Source: Luteibacter aegosomaticola (GTDB taxonomy: Bacteria > Pseudomonadota > Gammaproteobacteria > Xanthomonadales > Rhodanobacteraceae). From it: a stretch of DNA of 64,000 bases. Below are positions 43,435-53,910 of the stretch, in pieces. The stretch is from the NCBI RefSeq assembly GCF_023078475.1, contig NZ_CP095741.1, forward strand, positions 3,968,001 through 4,032,000, given 5' to 3'. The position numbers were made by a program, and so were the translations under genes. Each line of letters starts with the position of its first letter. Position 1 is the first letter of the stretch. The notes under the pieces were generated by a model. That model searched no databases, was not told where the DNA came from, and worked only from the letters and a program-made list of their open reading frames with translations.

Positions 43435-44297
43435 GCGAACTCCTCGACAATGACTAGGCCCGGTGCGCCGTTGCCGCCTTTCTGAGCCGTTCCGCTCGGG
43501 AGACTAGCCGCTCCGCCACCGCCGCCGCCGGCCGTGTTGTTGTTGCCGCCGCCCGATGTGGAGTTCGACCCGGGAGCCGACCCTCCGAAGAATGAAGCAG
43601 CCCCATTTCCGGCACAGAGGCTGCCGATACTAACGGCCGTGCCAGGCTGGCCGTTGCCACCTGCCGCGTTGATGATGTTACCCCCAGTCGCAACAGCCGA
43701 CTGGCCGGTTCCACCCTGGATCGATCCAGTAGTGGCAAGGGCGCCGGGGCCAGTACCCGACCCACCGGGGGCCGTCATCAAAGCGCCGAAGCTAGATGCG
43801 CCACCAGCACCACCTGCGCTACCAGAAGTGCCCACGCCACCCGCGCCGACAACTACACTGACGCCGGAGAACCCTGCAGAGATAACGCCTAAGCAGAACG
43901 CGCCAGCCCCCCCGCCGCCAGCCACGCTGCACTGCCCGGAGGTGGTTGCAACCGAGCCGCCGCCCGCGCCGCCCGCCCCTTGCACCCATACCCTCACCTT
44001 CTTCGTTCCGGCCGAAGGCGTGTAAGTGAACGTGCCCGGCGTCGCGAAGGTTTGGACGCCGACCAGCTTTCCCTGCATCGCTGTTGCAAGCTGGTTGTTC
44101 ACCCCTTTAACAAGTACACCGCCGTTCGCCGTGATGGCATTGGCCAGCTCCTCTTGAACAGCGTTCAGCCACTCGGCAGGCACGACAGTCGCGGGTACGC
44201 CGCCGCCTGGGCTACCGTCAGTGAAATATCCAGGCGTTCCAGGGGCTGACGGTGCCGGTAGCGCCGGCGCAGCCGTTGCGTTATCGATACGAAACAT
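43431..44297 (-). CDS. Tail fibre/tip protein, glycine-rich
   Basis: The 288-residue protein starts with a fibre-type leader (GYFTDGSPGGGVPATVVPAE, WLNAVQEELANAI), followed by a strand-rich segment KKVRVWVQGAGGAGGG and a long Gly/Ser/Ala-rich C-terminal domain (from about residue 110), as in glycine-rich tail tips. The fibre is short for a myophage. It is the receptor-contacting candidate of the phage. Confidence 0.8.
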   Translation of the reverse strand: MFRIDNATAAPALPAPSAPGTPGYFTDGSPGGGVPATVVPAEWLNAVQEELANAITANGGVLVKGVNNQLATAMQGKLVGVQTFATPGTFTYTPSAGTKKVRVWVQGAGGAGGGSVATTSGQCSVAGGGGAGAFCLGVISAGFSGVSVVVGAGGVGTSGSAGGAGGASSFGALMTAPGGSGTGPGALATTGSIQGGTGQSAVATGGNIINAAGGNGQPGTAVSIGSLCAGNGAASFFGGSAPGSNSTSGGGNNNTAGGGGGGAASLPSGTAQKGGNGAPGLVIVEEFA

Positions 44298-44303
44298 AGT
44301 TCC

Positions 44304-44900
44304 TCACTCATAGATAAATTTGAGGATGGTGTGCGCAGGCGTTCGCTCACCGAGTTCGCACTCGAGCACCGCGTTGCCAAACGTGACCAGTGGCTCCCCG
44401 GCGGTGGACTGGCCGGCGAGGAAAAGGATGGTAGTGACAAGCGGTGCGTGGATGGCCCAGACGAAGAACCATTCCGTGCTACCGACGTGATGCCCTGCCC
44501 GGCTTTGCCCACATCGAAATGGCGCGTCATTCGTGACCGTCACCTGGTAGCCGAGCGCCGCGGCGAGATGGATGAAGTACGCGGCTGATTGACCGCCGCT
44601 ATCCGTGAGCCTGGCGACGATCTGGTGCCTCTGCTGGACGATGGTCGGCGCGGTACCAGCGCATGGATCCGGCAGGCCAAGCGTCTCCTGCCACTCGGGT
44701 ATCAGGTCCGTCGCCGTCGCCGGAAATGCGGTCACCAACAGGTTGGTAGCCGCCAAAGAGCTACGCTCGTATGTGGGCGAGAGACACGCCACGGTCTTCA
44801 TGACCACCGCGTCCGGATCTCGTGGCCACACACGGCCGCGTGGGAGGAGACCTGACAGCGCGGCGGTGAAGTCGTCGGCCGAATAGACCGGTATCGTCAT
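44304..44900 (-). CDS. Baseplate/tail protein, Mu gp48 (YmfQ, DUF2313) family
   Basis: The 198-residue protein has [15 protein letters not shown] and [26 protein letters not shown], then [20 protein letters not shown], the well-known pattern of YmfQ/DUF2313. It lies between the gp47-like and fibre genes as in Mu and overlaps the gp47-like gene by 4 bases. It probably links baseplate to fibre. Confidence 0.88.
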   Translation of the reverse strand: MTIPVYSADDFTAALSGLLPRGRVWPRDPDAVVMKTVACLSPTYERSSLAATNLLVTAFPATATDLIPEWQETLGLPDPCAGTAPTIVQQRHQIVARLTDSGGQSAAYFIHLAAALGYQVTVTNDAPFRCGQSRAGHHVGSTEWFFVWAIHAPLVTTILFLAGQSTAGEPLVTFGNAVLECELGERTPAHTILKFIYE

Positions 44901-46066
44901 GGGTACGTTACCGTGCCGCGCACGGGAAGCTGCCCCGTGACATTGGGGATATTTGCCGCCGGCGCCGTGATGACAAAGCCCTGGGTTCCTGAGATCGCGC
45001 CGATCGCGGTATTGATCGACGAAAGGTCGACGTCAGAACCAGCAATCGGCGATCCCTGCTGCAGAAAGACGGCATCTATCGCCGAAGCGATCGCAGCCTT
45101 TGTTGCAACTGAGGCGGTATTCAGGCCAGTGATAACGAAGTTGACGCTGTTCGGCGCGGGTCCGCAGGAGTAAACGAGTGCCGTGACGGGCTGCTCATCA
45201 ATAATTGAGTCGGCCACCAGTAGCTGGTCGCCAGTCGCGACAGTGCCGCGTGGGCCTGTCGTCCCTGGTCCCTTGTCGAACTGGGAAACGCCATCGGTTC
45301 CCTGCGGGAAGCCGTTGTGCGCGGCCTCGGACACGTCGAACATCGTGTAAACCACGACGGTGCCCGTGCCAAACCCATTGGGAGCGCACCAGGCGCGCGT
45401 AACCCCGGGGACCGCCGTCGCCCAGCGGATGTAATCCTTGAGCGATCCGCCCGAAGCCGGATTCTGGTATGCGAAGAGCATGCGGGCGCGGAGGGAATCA
45501 TCCTTTTCCACGTCGGCGCCGCCAGTCAGGGCTGACGCCGCGTCGCCGGTCGACTGAATGCCGGCCACCGGAGCTTGAAGCGTCAGCACCGTTCCAGCAT
45601 CCGCATTGCCTGCGGCGCCGTTGCCGGTCGGGTTGTTCACCGGATCGATCGGCGCCAGCTGTGCTTCGATCGACACAGTGACGGTCCCATCAACGCCCAC
45701 AACTGCATCGGTCGTGGTGGCATACGCGTAGCCATCACCTCGGGCAACGGGCGTACCCGATGGAAGCACCGTATCCGGTTGGCCCGGCCATGTGGCTGTA
45801 CCGGTGGCTGCCGTGGCAGGCTCACGGTAGATATTCTTCAGCGCTGCCCAGGCCTCGAGGAACTCATCGGTCGCCGTGTACGGCGTTGCCTGAAGGGCAA
45901 TATAGTCGAGATAGCCGTAATGGAGATGCGCCAGCCCAGCGGTCGAAGTGCCCAGAACGTTGAGGTTCGAAAAGCGCAGGAGCGAGTCGGCTCCTTTCAG
46001 GCCAGCCTTGATATCGGCCAGAACCTGAGCGCGAAGGTCCGACAATGTCGGTCGCGAAAAAGGCAT
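44897..46066 (-). CDS. Baseplate J family protein (Mu gp47-like)
   Basis: The 389-residue protein starts [19 protein letters not shown] and carries [20 protein letters not shown] and [20 protein letters not shown], followed by [19 protein letters not shown]. These are standard baseplate J (PF04865) features. It forms the baseplate wedge periphery. Confidence 0.92.
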   Translation of the reverse strand: MPFSRPTLSDLRAQVLADIKAGLKGADSLLRFSNLNVLGTSTAGLAHLHYGYLDYIALQATPYTATDEFLEAWAALKNIYREPATAATGTATWPGQPDTVLPSGTPVARGDGYAYATTTDAVVGVDGTVTVSIEAQLAPIDPVNNPTGNGAAGNADAGTVLTLQAPVAGIQSTGDAASALTGGADVEKDDSLRARMLFAYQNPASGGSLKDYIRWATAVPGVTRAWCAPNGFGTGTVVVYTMFDVSEAAHNGFPQGTDGVSQFDKGPGTTGPRGTVATGDQLLVADSIIDEQPVTALVYSCGPAPNSVNFVITGLNTASVATKAAIASAIDAVFLQQGSPIAGSDVDLSSINTAIGAISGTQGFVITAPAANIPNVTGQLPVRGTVTYP

Positions 46067-46103
46067 GTGTAGGTCCTGAGGGCGCCAGCGCGACGCCTGG
46101 CGG

Positions 46104-46547
46104 TTAGATCTGGGACCAAGCCCAGTCGAAGGTCGAGGATTGCCTGGTGCCGTCTGTACGAGTGATCGAGGCCGTCAAATGCAGGGACGCCGGCCTGACA
46201 ATCGCCGTGGTGATATCAACCGACGCTGCTACGCCATCGTCGATCAACCAGCTGAGCGCCTCTTTAGCGTAATCACGTGCCCGGATGGCTACGGTCGGCG
46301 TAAGCTTCGACCGATCAAGTAGCCAGAGCCTCGATCCGATGGGAACATCCTGATCGAGATCGCCCCACCAGCCACGGCGATCGTTTGACGCATCGGGGAG
46401 GGTATCCGACGCCTCGGCCTGGCGATCCGTGAAGAGGCTGATTAGCACCGCAGTGGTCAGGTCGTTCCCGCTGGCCAAGGAAGGGCCGTCCATAACCCAG
46501 TCGCCCTCGCCGCGCTCCACCGCCCAAACAGTCGAGATGTCCGTCAT
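46104..46547 (-). CDS. Mu gp46 family baseplate protein
   Basis: The 147-residue protein has [48 protein letters not shown] and [14 protein letters not shown], the pattern of phage GP46 proteins (gp25/W-like wedge). It overlaps the baseplate V-like gene by 4 bases. Confidence 0.9.
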   Translation of the reverse strand: MTDISTVWAVERGEGDWVMDGPSLASGNDLTTAVLISLFTDRQAEASDTLPDASNDRRGWWGDLDQDVPIGSRLWLLDRSKLTPTVAIRARDYAKEALSWLIDDGVAASVDITTAIVRPASLHLTASITRTDGTRQSSTFDWAWSQI

Positions 46548-47116
46548 TGCTGCGGTGTCGGCGGGGAGCCGCCTCCGTGCGTGTGACCGTTGTAGATAGC
46601 GCGATCGCCATCCATCGAGCGCTTCTTGTCGGTGATGTCCCCGTGCGCCTTTATATCCCCTGTCACCTCAAGAAACGGGGTATCCATGAGCACTTTCTCG
46701 GACGCGTTAATGGTCACCGTCGTGGCATTGTTTACCGTCACCGGAGACCCATTCGCCTCGATGATGATCCCGCCCTCCTCGGTGAAATGGATGAATTTCC
46801 CGAAGAAGTCGTAGACCTTGGTCTCACCCACCGCTAGGTCGCGTGGCCGGGAGGCTTGGTGTCCAGTGGCAACGATGATGCCGTTCGTGCGGTCGCCGCC
46901 GACGAACACAAGCACGACATCCGACCCGACCGGCGGCCGCGACGAAAAGCCGAACTCCGCGAGGCGCGGCGTGTTATCACGTACCTCGATCGGGCCAAGT
47001 TGCGCCTGGATCATCTGTGCGGGACCGCTGTCTCGGCTTGCGGTGACCCTTCCACGGCCGATCGTCGCCTGGACCCGCCGGACTATGCGGCGGATAGCTC
47101 CGTCTTCCATCGTCAT
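46544..47116 (-). CDS. Baseplate assembly protein V / Mu gp45-like
   Basis: The 190-residue protein has an OB-like N-terminal part ([39 protein letters not shown]), [14 protein letters not shown] and a repetitive beta C-terminal end ([17 protein letters not shown]). This matches the Mu gp45/V central spike family. It overlaps the gene before it by 4 bases. Confidence 0.9.
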   Translation of the reverse strand: MTMEDGAIRRIVRRVQATIGRGRVTASRDSGPAQMIQAQLGPIEVRDNTPRLAEFGFSSRPPVGSDVVLVFVGGDRTNGIIVATGHQASRPRDLAVGETKVYDFFGKFIHFTEEGGIIIEANGSPVTVNNATTVTINASEKVLMDTPFLEVTGDIKAHGDITDKKRSMDGDRAIYNGHTHGGGSPPTPQQ

Positions 47117-48180
47117 TGGCTCATGTCCGGGATATCGCCGAAGGTCGGCTGCAGGAGGATGGGTTCGGGCCGGAACGCGTCAGGCGACATCAGGACAAGT
47201 TCGGCGACCGATCCCGTCTGCTCCGATCGAAGGAACGTGACCTGTCCGATGACGAAATCGTTTGCCGACAGCTTCAGCGACGGAAGATCAATCGGCGCGA
47301 TGGTGTTGGGGCGCCACAGATTGCCATCGGAGTCGCGCCAGCTGTCACAGCGGATGCGTACGACCCGAGAGTGACCGGCTCGCCGAGCCATTTCCCACAG
47401 CGCGCGCTTCTGGGAGATCTCGTTCCCGCCACCGCCGGCCTCGGCGATAAGGATCAGGCCGCGGTGCCGCTTCACGTTCGGATCGTTGATCGTGTAGATC
47501 AAGTTGCCGCCGTCACCCAGGTCCGTGAGAACGTCGACTGCCTGAAGGAAAACCTGGTACTGGCTGTAGCGCTGATCGGCCGAATACTCGACCGAAGCGT
47601 CCAGAACGTTCTCCCCTTCCTTGAAACCGCTCGCGGCGCGCTGTCGGCCAACCTGAGAGAGCATCAGGCTCCCATCGGGCTGGTCGTAGGCCAGCAATGC
47701 CGAATAGCGCGAAACCCGCTCGATCACTTCGAAAGCCGATTCACCGAGCATCAGGTTGAACTGGGGGACGATCGGTAGCCCGGGTACATCGCAGTTCACG
47801 GTGATGCCGTAGACCTTGGCCAGCTTCGTGGCGATACCCAGGGCGTCGGCGCCGCTGATCTGGCCGCCAGGCCATTCGGCGGCACAATCCACGAGGTCGG
47901 CGCACTTCGACCGCCCAACCATGCTGATGGAGTGCGCGCTGGCCGAAATGCTCGGCACAAAGCGGTCGACGTATCCCGTGATGACCGGGTCCTGCCCGAT
48001 CTCTACCAGGCATGGCGCACCCGGGGCGGCTATCACACTGGCGAGTTCGCCGGGGTGCCGCTCAGTCATCCCGACGGAAAAGTCGGACGGTAGACGCTCG
48101 ATGCCCAACGTGACGCGCACATCCGTCCAGCCGCTGACCGTCTGGTCACCGACGGTGATGGTCAACTCCTCGTCGAACAT
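47113..48180 (-). CDS. Baseplate hub protein, Mu gpP (gp44)-like
   Basis: The 355-residue protein starts [20 protein letters not shown] and carries [33 protein letters not shown] and the C-terminal region [22 protein letters not shown]. It matches the Mu gp44 / phage tail hub (gpD-like) proteins that sit around the spike. Confidence 0.9.
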   Translation of the reverse strand: MFDEELTITVGDQTVSGWTDVRVTLGIERLPSDFSVGMTERHPGELASVIAAPGAPCLVEIGQDPVITGYVDRFVPSISASAHSISMVGRSKCADLVDCAAEWPGGQISGADALGIATKLAKVYGITVNCDVPGLPIVPQFNLMLGESAFEVIERVSRYSALLAYDQPDGSLMLSQVGRQRAASGFKEGENVLDASVEYSADQRYSQYQVFLQAVDVLTDLGDGGNLIYTINDPNVKRHRGLILIAEAGGGGNEISQKRALWEMARRAGHSRVVRIRCDSWRDSDGNLWRPNTIAPIDLPSLKLSANDFVIGQVTFLRSEQTGSVAELVLMSPDAFRPEPILLQPTFGDIPDMSQ

Positions 48181-48183
48181 GAA

Positions 48184-49572
48184 CTACCTCGCCAACGCTC
48201 GAAACCGCGTGGGCATGAATGCAGGATGGATGGGTACCGCTTCGGCCACGAGCTCGTCGGCGCGCGTCGCGTCCTGATACAGACGCTGGGCTACGGCCAA
48301 CGCAGGTGAGCTTCCGGGCAGGCGAAAGTCCTGAATAGCCGAGAGACCGCCGGCGATAGTGCTCAGTGCGGCGACCAGCGCCTGGCGAAGCTCCCGCAAT
48401 GCAAGGAACGTCTGGTCGTCGCCAATGTCGCCAGCGTGCAGGATCTCACTGTCGAGAACGGCCGTGACCTGGTCACGAACGGCGTCTGCGTCGTCATGCG
48501 ATGAGGGGGCATAGGCAATCGCCGCCCGGGCCAGTTCGCCGATCGCACAGCGTCGGAACAGAGATGCGGTCGCGTCCTGAGCGATCGCCATGGCTGCTCC
48601 CGTCTGGCCGGGCACCGATACGGCGTCTGGCTGGAACACTGCGAGACCCGTGAAGAGCCGGACCCCATCGCCTGGATTCAAGGCCACCGAGGCCAGGCTC
48701 GATGTGACGCCCTGGGCAGCGGCTGGCAGCGCGGCCACTGTAGATCCGTCCAGGCCAGCCGCGGCGGACATCAGGTCTACTCCCGCCTGGGTTACTGCCG
48801 CCCTGCCCTGGGCACCCTGCGCCGTCAGCGCGGTGATGGTGGTAGGCGTCGCCGAAACGCTGGATCGCGATTTTGAATAGGCTGAGGCTACGTTGGCGTT
48901 CTGGTAGCGCCCAAAGTTGCCGGTCAGCAGGCTCGCGAGGTTAGCGAGGTTCGTGGCATCCCGAGCCGCCTGACCGGCCTCGACCTGGAATCCGGCAGAA
49001 ACGGCGACGACCTGCGCGACGACTGCGTTGCCCAGGCTCACCACACCCCGAACGATGCCCAATCCTAGATTCACCATACGGGTCATGCTGGAGACGAAAT
49101 CAGCTGCGGCAGAGAGCCCAAGCGCGTCGATCAACGATCCAACCAGGCTGGTATTCGAGACCGTGGAGGAAGGAAACACCCTCTCGCCCGATTCGATGAA
49201 CGAGAAGCTGAGTTCAAAATACCTTCCCTGGTCCCAGCGCTCGGATACACCGAGGCCCCCGTCCGGAACGGAAACGCGGAGTTCGCCAAGCGTCGGGTGA
49301 ACGAGGATGCCAGGACCAGCCTGTTCGACGGCAGCGATCATCCGATCGCGCTGCCCCATGACGCTCCCACCGCCGTACACCAGGGAGTCTTCGACAAGGA
49401 AGCCCACCAGGCCAATACGGCGCGTCGAACGCCCTAGGTCCTCGACGTAGGGACGGTCCTTGCCCGGGTACTCGTGAACGGCCACACGGCGGCCAAATCG
49501 CCCTTCCCCGCCGAGCACGGCAAAAGGCACGCCGCGGAATGACGCCGGGCGAAGTTCATCAAACCAGCTCAC
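48184..49572 (-). CDS. DNA circularisation/tail protein, Mu gpN (gp43)-like
   Basis: The 462-residue protein has the N-terminal domain pattern LRPASFRGVPFAVLGGEGRF and GRRVAVHEYPGKDRPYVEDL of DNA circularisation N (PF07157), then RIGLVGFLV. In Mu the protein is a baseplate component despite the family name. It overlaps the tape-measure gene by 4 bases. Confidence 0.9.
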   Translation of the reverse strand: MSWFDELRPASFRGVPFAVLGGEGRFGRRVAVHEYPGKDRPYVEDLGRSTRRIGLVGFLVEDSLVYGGGSVMGQRDRMIAAVEQAGPGILVHPTLGELRVSVPDGGLGVSERWDQGRYFELSFSFIESGERVFPSSTVSNTSLVGSLIDALGLSAAADFVSSMTRMVNLGLGIVRGVVSLGNAVVAQVVAVSAGFQVEAGQAARDATNLANLASLLTGNFGRYQNANVASAYSKSRSSVSATPTTITALTAQGAQGRAAVTQAGVDLMSAAAGLDGSTVAALPAAAQGVTSSLASVALNPGDGVRLFTGLAVFQPDAVSVPGQTGAAMAIAQDATASLFRRCAIGELARAAIAYAPSSHDDADAVRDQVTAVLDSEILHAGDIGDDQTFLALRELRQALVAALSTIAGGLSAIQDFRLPGSSPALAVAQRLYQDATRADELVAEAVPIHPAFMPTRFRALAR

Positions 49573-51563
49573 ATCGTTGCTCCTACGCCGGAATAGCCGA
49601 TGCGCACTGGCTGCGCGGAAGCGTTTCCGCTCGACTTCGCCGTCGCCGTGGTGCCCGCAGGCGCGTTCTTCAGTTCAACCTCGACCTTCACCGCGCCATC
49701 CTTCGCCGCGCCACTGCTATACGGGCCCTGCGGCGCGGATGCCAGTTGGTCGGCCAGAGCGCCGCGACGTGCTGCCTCGCCTGCGATATCGGCCGGACGC
49801 TCGTACTGCGCGGAGACAACTGCGCCGGCCTCGCGCGCGGTAGTAGCCTTCCTCAGCCTGTCACCAGCCGCCGACTCGTTCCCTTTCGTCAGCTCATAGT
49901 TCACGAACTCGAGCTGGTCCTGGATGGACGATGTCCGGATATCTTTCCCCGCCCAGGCGCGGAAGGCCTGCTGCCGGTCGCCATGCCACTGGGCCAGTCC
50001 ATACGCGTTACCGCTGTCGCCGGATGCGCGCGGATTGAGTGAACTCTCGCTAGACAGATTCGCGGCGATACCCGCGGCCTGCTCACGTGACCAACCCTTC
50101 TTCGTGAAGAAGTCGACCACGCGGGCCTGCGTCCCCGCATCGGCCCCACTGGTCGCGGCCACACCGTTGTATTTCTGATCGTAGCCGTCGTACTTGGCGG
50201 CTTCGGAGAAGCGGTTGTTCTTCAGGCCGAAGAAGCTGAGGAGACCACCGAGCGCCTTGGTGTTGTAGTGGGAGAACTTGTCGCCGACGACCGTGCCGTC
50301 CATGGCGTCACTGATCTTGTTACCGATGTAGACGCCGCCGCCGAGAGCCGCCGCGTACGCACCAAATCGACCGAGGGCGCCTGCTGTAGACAGTCCGGCT
50401 GCGCCGTTCGCGGCGCCGGCGGCGGTCGCCGCAGCCTCCATGGCGCCCAACTGGCCGATGTAGGCAGCGATAGCAATGCCGCTCTTGGCCAGGGTGGCAC
50501 CCAGCGAGATCACGCTTCCGATCAGCTGCGCATTCATCACCGCGGCTACGACGATCGCTGCGTTCTTCCAGCCGCCAAGCCAGTCAACGACACCCTTGAT
50601 GTCGTTGCCGAGGTCTGTGATGTCCTTTCCGATAGCCTTCCAGTCGATCGAACTGAGCCACTGACCAAAATCCTTGGCCCATTCGCCTACCTTGGCCGAG
50701 ATCAGCTCACGATTCTTCGATATCCAGCTTGAAAGCTCCGTCACCAGCGGCTTGATGGCGGGAATGAGGGCGTTACCGAGCTCGTTCCGAAGACCGCGAC
50801 CCGAAGCCTCAAGAGTCTCGAGGTTGTTGGCGAATTCGGTTGCGGACCGCAACGCCGAGCCATCCATGACCAGGCCGAGCTCACGCGCCTTGGCCGTAAG
50901 CTGATCGATCGCGGCTGGACCCTGCCGCAGTAGCGGCAGAAGCGGCGTCAGGCCCAGCTGGGACGCCACGAGATTCTGCTGCTGCGGCGTCTTCAGGCGG
51001 TAGATCGCGCCGGCGAGCGACTTGAGCTGGGCCTCCGCATCGACAGCGCCTTCCCCCGTCTTCTTGATACCGACACCCAGGCGGTTGAACAGCATGAGCG
51101 CCTGCTGGTTACGCCCATAGAGAGCGTCCTGCATCGTGTCGCCCAGGGACTGGAGCACCGCGGTAGCTTCGCCGCCGGCTACGCCGACGAGCTGAGCCGC
51201 GCCCTCGATCTCTTGCAATCCGCGCGTGCCGACGCCTGAGGCCTGCGAAGCGTAGGTGATGCTCCGTCCGGCCTTCGCCCAGCTATTCGCAAGAGCCACG
51301 ACGCCAGCCACCGAGCTAACACCCGTAACGGCCGATAGCGGAGCGGCGATCGAGGCAATTCCGCGAGCGGCGCCGGCGGCCGACGCTCGGATGGTCCCAA
51401 GGTTCTTGCCGATCTTGTCGAACCCAAGCTCCGTGCCGAGGCTCTTGAACGACTTTCCAACTTCCTTGAACGGGCGTGCGACGCGATCGAGCGAGTCGTT
51501 GATCTTCCGGACGGTGGCCGTCGCCTTATCGGTGGCCGAGATTACGATGTTGAAATTAGGCAT
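49569..51563 (-). CDS. Tail tape measure protein with tail-lysozyme domain
   Basis: The 664-residue protein begins with the helical tape region (NIVISATDKATATVRKINDS), has hydrophobic central segments (LSAVTGVSSVAGVVALANS; SGIAIAAYIGQLGAMEAAAT) and near the C-terminus (about 470-600) a phage tail lysozyme domain: VVDFFTKKGWSREQAAGIAA, NLSSESSLNP and YGLAQWHGDRQ. The Glu in S-S-E-S is the likely catalytic residue. The tape sets tail length and the enzyme would help open the cell wall. At 664 residues it predicts a moderate tail length. Confidence 0.92.
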   Translation of the reverse strand: MPNFNIVISATDKATATVRKINDSLDRVARPFKEVGKSFKSLGTELGFDKIGKNLGTIRASAAGAARGIASIAAPLSAVTGVSSVAGVVALANSWAKAGRSITYASQASGVGTRGLQEIEGAAQLVGVAGGEATAVLQSLGDTMQDALYGRNQQALMLFNRLGVGIKKTGEGAVDAEAQLKSLAGAIYRLKTPQQQNLVASQLGLTPLLPLLRQGPAAIDQLTAKARELGLVMDGSALRSATEFANNLETLEASGRGLRNELGNALIPAIKPLVTELSSWISKNRELISAKVGEWAKDFGQWLSSIDWKAIGKDITDLGNDIKGVVDWLGGWKNAAIVVAAVMNAQLIGSVISLGATLAKSGIAIAAYIGQLGAMEAAATAAGAANGAAGLSTAGALGRFGAYAAALGGGVYIGNKISDAMDGTVVGDKFSHYNTKALGGLLSFFGLKNNRFSEAAKYDGYDQKYNGVAATSGADAGTQARVVDFFTKKGWSREQAAGIAANLSSESSLNPRASGDSGNAYGLAQWHGDRQQAFRAWAGKDIRTSSIQDQLEFVNYELTKGNESAAGDRLRKATTAREAGAVVSAQYERPADIAGEAARRGALADQLASAPQGPYSSGAAKDGAVKVEVELKNAPAGTTATAKSSGNASAQPVRIGYSGVGATM

Positions 51564-51711
51564 GTTTCGACATCCTCTCGGCCTCGCGGGCCCACCACTC
51601 CAGGCAATCCAGCGTCAGGGACCACGCGTCATGCGGGCCCCATCCGTAGAACTTCGTTGTTTCGGCGATCAGTCGTCGCCAGCCGGCGTCGTCGGCTGAC
51701 CACCGTCGGTA
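51556..51711 (-). CDS. -1 frame extension of tail assembly chaperone
   Basis: The frame -1 to the upstream chaperone gene is open from the TTTT at 51711-51714 down to TAA at 51556 and encodes 51 residues starting YRRWSADDAGWRRLIAETTK and ending with WARE-A-ERMSKHA. It has no start codon with a ribosome site of its own and overlaps the tape-measure start by 8 bases. It looks like the downstream half of a G/GT-type (P2 E+E') frameshift product. A fused product would be 134 residues. Confidence 0.6.
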   Translation of the reverse strand, partial: YRRWSADDAGWRRLIAETTKFYGWGPHDAWSLTLDCLEWWAREAERMSKHA

Positions 51712-51959
51712 AAACTGCCGAGCACTTTCTCCGCTGCCGCCAGGTCAGAGCGGGTGAGCTTTTCCACGGCACCTCGCGGAACCTTGGCAATCAGGCTGAT
51801 CATGGTGATCAGCGCGCCCACGTTCGTATCCGAGCGCGCCGCCTTTTCCATCTCGCCAGCCGTGGGTTCGCGGAGTTTCAGCTCCGTGATCTCGATGGCG
51901 CCGTCGCCTTTGCCGATGGATACCAGGCTGGTGAGTTCAAGGGTGACTTCTTCAAGCAT
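51669..51959 (-). CDS. Tail assembly chaperone, Mu gp41 / P2 gpE-like
   Basis: The 96-residue protein (TLELTSLVSIGKGDGAIEIT, EITELKLREPTAGEMEKAA) matches phage tail assembly proteins found between tube and tape-measure genes. These proteins fold or hold the tape measure until assembly. Its last codons contain TTT flanked by an extra T where a -1 frameshift would add 51 residues. Confidence 0.85.
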   Translation of the reverse strand: MLEEVTLELTSLVSIGKGDGAIEITELKLREPTAGEMEKAARSDTNVGALITMISLIAKVPRGAVEKLTRSDLAAAEKVLGSFTDGGQPTTPAGDD

Positions 51960-51963
51960 GGTT

Positions 51964-52341
51964 TTAGGATTCCGTGACAGAGCCCTGCGGGCCTTCCCAA
52001 CGAACTTCGATCGTTGCGTCGGCCTGCTTGCTCGACTGAGATTCCACCGTCCACATGTTGCGGCCGATGATGGTTTTGCCGTTCGCCAGCTCGGCGACGA
52101 CGGTGACGTTGCTCATTGCGTTGATCGACGCGACGCTCAGGCCGCCCGAATCACGCAGCGTTCCCGCGATGTGCGGCGCGATCGGCTTCTCGCTATACCC
52201 GTGGACGGTGTCCTGCCCCGTAAGGGTCTCGCGGCTGACCAGCGCCGGGCTGTACTCGAAGTCGCCAGCCAGCATGTACGTCTGGCCATCCACCGACAGG
52301 TACACGGTGCCAGCCAGCCGATTTGCGTTGTTTCCCGGCAT
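51964..52341 (-). CDS. Tail tube protein, Mu gp40 (M)-like
   Basis: The 125-residue protein (NRLAGTVYLSVDGQTYMLAG, SRETLTGQDTVHGYSEKPIA, ADATIEVRWEG) matches the Mu-type tail tube family. It forms the inner tube of the contractile tail. It lies 63 bases after the sheath gene. Confidence 0.92.
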   Translation of the reverse strand: MPGNNANRLAGTVYLSVDGQTYMLAGDFEYSPALVSRETLTGQDTVHGYSEKPIAPHIAGTLRDSGGLSVASINAMSNVTVVAELANGKTIIGRNMWTVESQSSKQADATIEVRWEGPQGSVTES

Positions 52342-52404
52342 CTCTCTTCTCCAGATATGCGAAAGCCGCCCTCAGGCGGCCTTGATGGTTGAGTTGGACC
52401 GGCC

Positions 52405-53910
52405 TTATGCCGAGAGGCGGAACTGCGCCAGCACCGCGAAGATGCGCAGCTGGTTGATCAGAGCCCCCGGCCAGAGCACGTCGATGCGGTTGGGGTTCGT
52501 GGCGTTTCGCTGCACGATGAGGCCCTGGGCAAAGGCATCTGCGCCCTGCACGAATCCCTGGTACTCGAGGGTACGGAATTCGGCAATCAGGTCTGCCTTG
52601 ATGATCGACGGGGTGACGATCGCCGAGCCAGGCGCAAAACGGGTGCCGTCATTCGCGAGCTTCATGCGCGCGTACTTCGACGTCACCAGCGTGTTCATAT
52701 CCCGGAGGACGAACATGAGGAGGAACAGCGTCTCCACCTCGAGGTAGCTTTCGTCCGCCTGCCCGAAGGCATTCTTCTGGTACGTCGTGATGACGTTTTC
52801 CAGTGCGACCGCCCCATCCTGTGCCACCGTGAAGGTCGAGATGCCGTCCCACAGGAGCACATTGCGATCGGACTTCGTGTAGCGGGAGGCGACCGGCGGG
52901 GCCAGCGCCGTGTTGAGTGCGATCGTCTGGAGCGGGCGCCCCGGATCCGCGCGGAGCGCGACCGCCGCGGCACCGGCATAGTCGGCGGCCCACAGCCAGG
53001 ACGGTGTCGGGGAATCATTGAACCCGAGAATGCTCTCGTGCTGGTTGTTTCGACCGGTGCCAAGCGTCGTCTGGGCGGCCAACGTACCGCGATTAGCAGC
53101 AAATACGTGGCCGTACAGCTGTTCTGACCAGCTCCAGCGACCGGTGCTGTCGTTAAGGAAGGCCTTGAGCGCATCCAGCGATGCCGTGTCGCTGTAAGGG
53201 CATACGATGAAGTCGAAGCCCTCGTCCCCCAGGTTCGCAAGCGCAGTGGCAAGCGTCGGGTTCGTCGCGCCGCTCGCCATCGCTACGATGGTGGCAGTAA
53301 CACCAGCCGGAAGGGCCTCGCCAGCGGCGGTGCCGCCGTAGTTCAGCCGCACGTCGATGTCGTTTCCAGCCAGACCCTTGTTCTTGGCGGTGAGGTTCAC
53401 CTTGCTCGCGGTCGTTCCATCAACAACAGCGGTCACGGGGAGATTCGTCGCTGCGTTGATCGCAGCGACCACCGATGTCGCGATCGACGCCGCCGTATCG
53501 GTCAGCGCCACAGGCACGCTGAGGGGAGGCTGTAGCGCCGAGGCGGCGATATACAGCGAGAGCACGCCGGCGGCAGTTGGCGTCCCAGAGAACGCGATGG
53601 AGCCCGATGCCGCGATGGCGCCGGCCGCGTCCGCCAGCGGAAGGAGCCATAGCTCACCAAAGGCGTCGGAATTCCTGTATGCCGCGGTCATCAGCGCGAG
53701 CATCGAGCCCGCGCCGCCCTTGCCGATCGCGTCGCTCGCGCCGCTGCTGATCACCGGCTGGCCGGCGACGGCCGAACCTGCGGACGTGATCTGACCGATG
53801 ACAAGCGCGCGCTGCGTCTGCTGGCCGGAGTTGGCCTGGGAATTGTCGACCTCGGCGTAAAACAGCGGGACGCGGAGGTTCTGGGGGATGTGGCTGAAGG
53901 GCACGCTCAT
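52405..53910 (-). CDS. Tail sheath protein, Mu gp39 (L)-like
   Basis: The 501-residue protein starts VPFSHIPQNLRVPLFYAEVD and has NSQANSGQQTQRALVIGQI, GSMLALMTAAYRNSDAFGEL, and a C-terminal part with KLANDGTRFAPGSAIVTP and LVIQRNATNPNRIDVLWPG. It is the contractile sheath that drives tube penetration, so the phage is a myovirus. It overlaps the DUF2635 gene by 4 bases. Confidence 0.94.
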   Translation of the reverse strand: MSVPFSHIPQNLRVPLFYAEVDNSQANSGQQTQRALVIGQITSAGSAVAGQPVISSGASDAIGKGGAGSMLALMTAAYRNSDAFGELWLLPLADAAGAIAASGSIAFSGTPTAAGVLSLYIAASALQPPLSVPVALTDTAASIATSVVAAINAATNLPVTAVVDGTTASKVNLTAKNKGLAGNDIDVRLNYGGTAAGEALPAGVTATIVAMASGATNPTLATALANLGDEGFDFIVCPYSDTASLDALKAFLNDSTGRWSWSEQLYGHVFAANRGTLAAQTTLGTGRNNQHESILGFNDSPTPSWLWAADYAGAAAVALRADPGRPLQTIALNTALAPPVASRYTKSDRNVLLWDGISTFTVAQDGAVALENVITTYQKNAFGQADESYLEVETLFLLMFVLRDMNTLVTSKYARMKLANDGTRFAPGSAIVTPSIIKADLIAEFRTLEYQGFVQGADAFAQGLIVQRNATNPNRIDVLWPGALINQLRIFAVLAQFRLSA

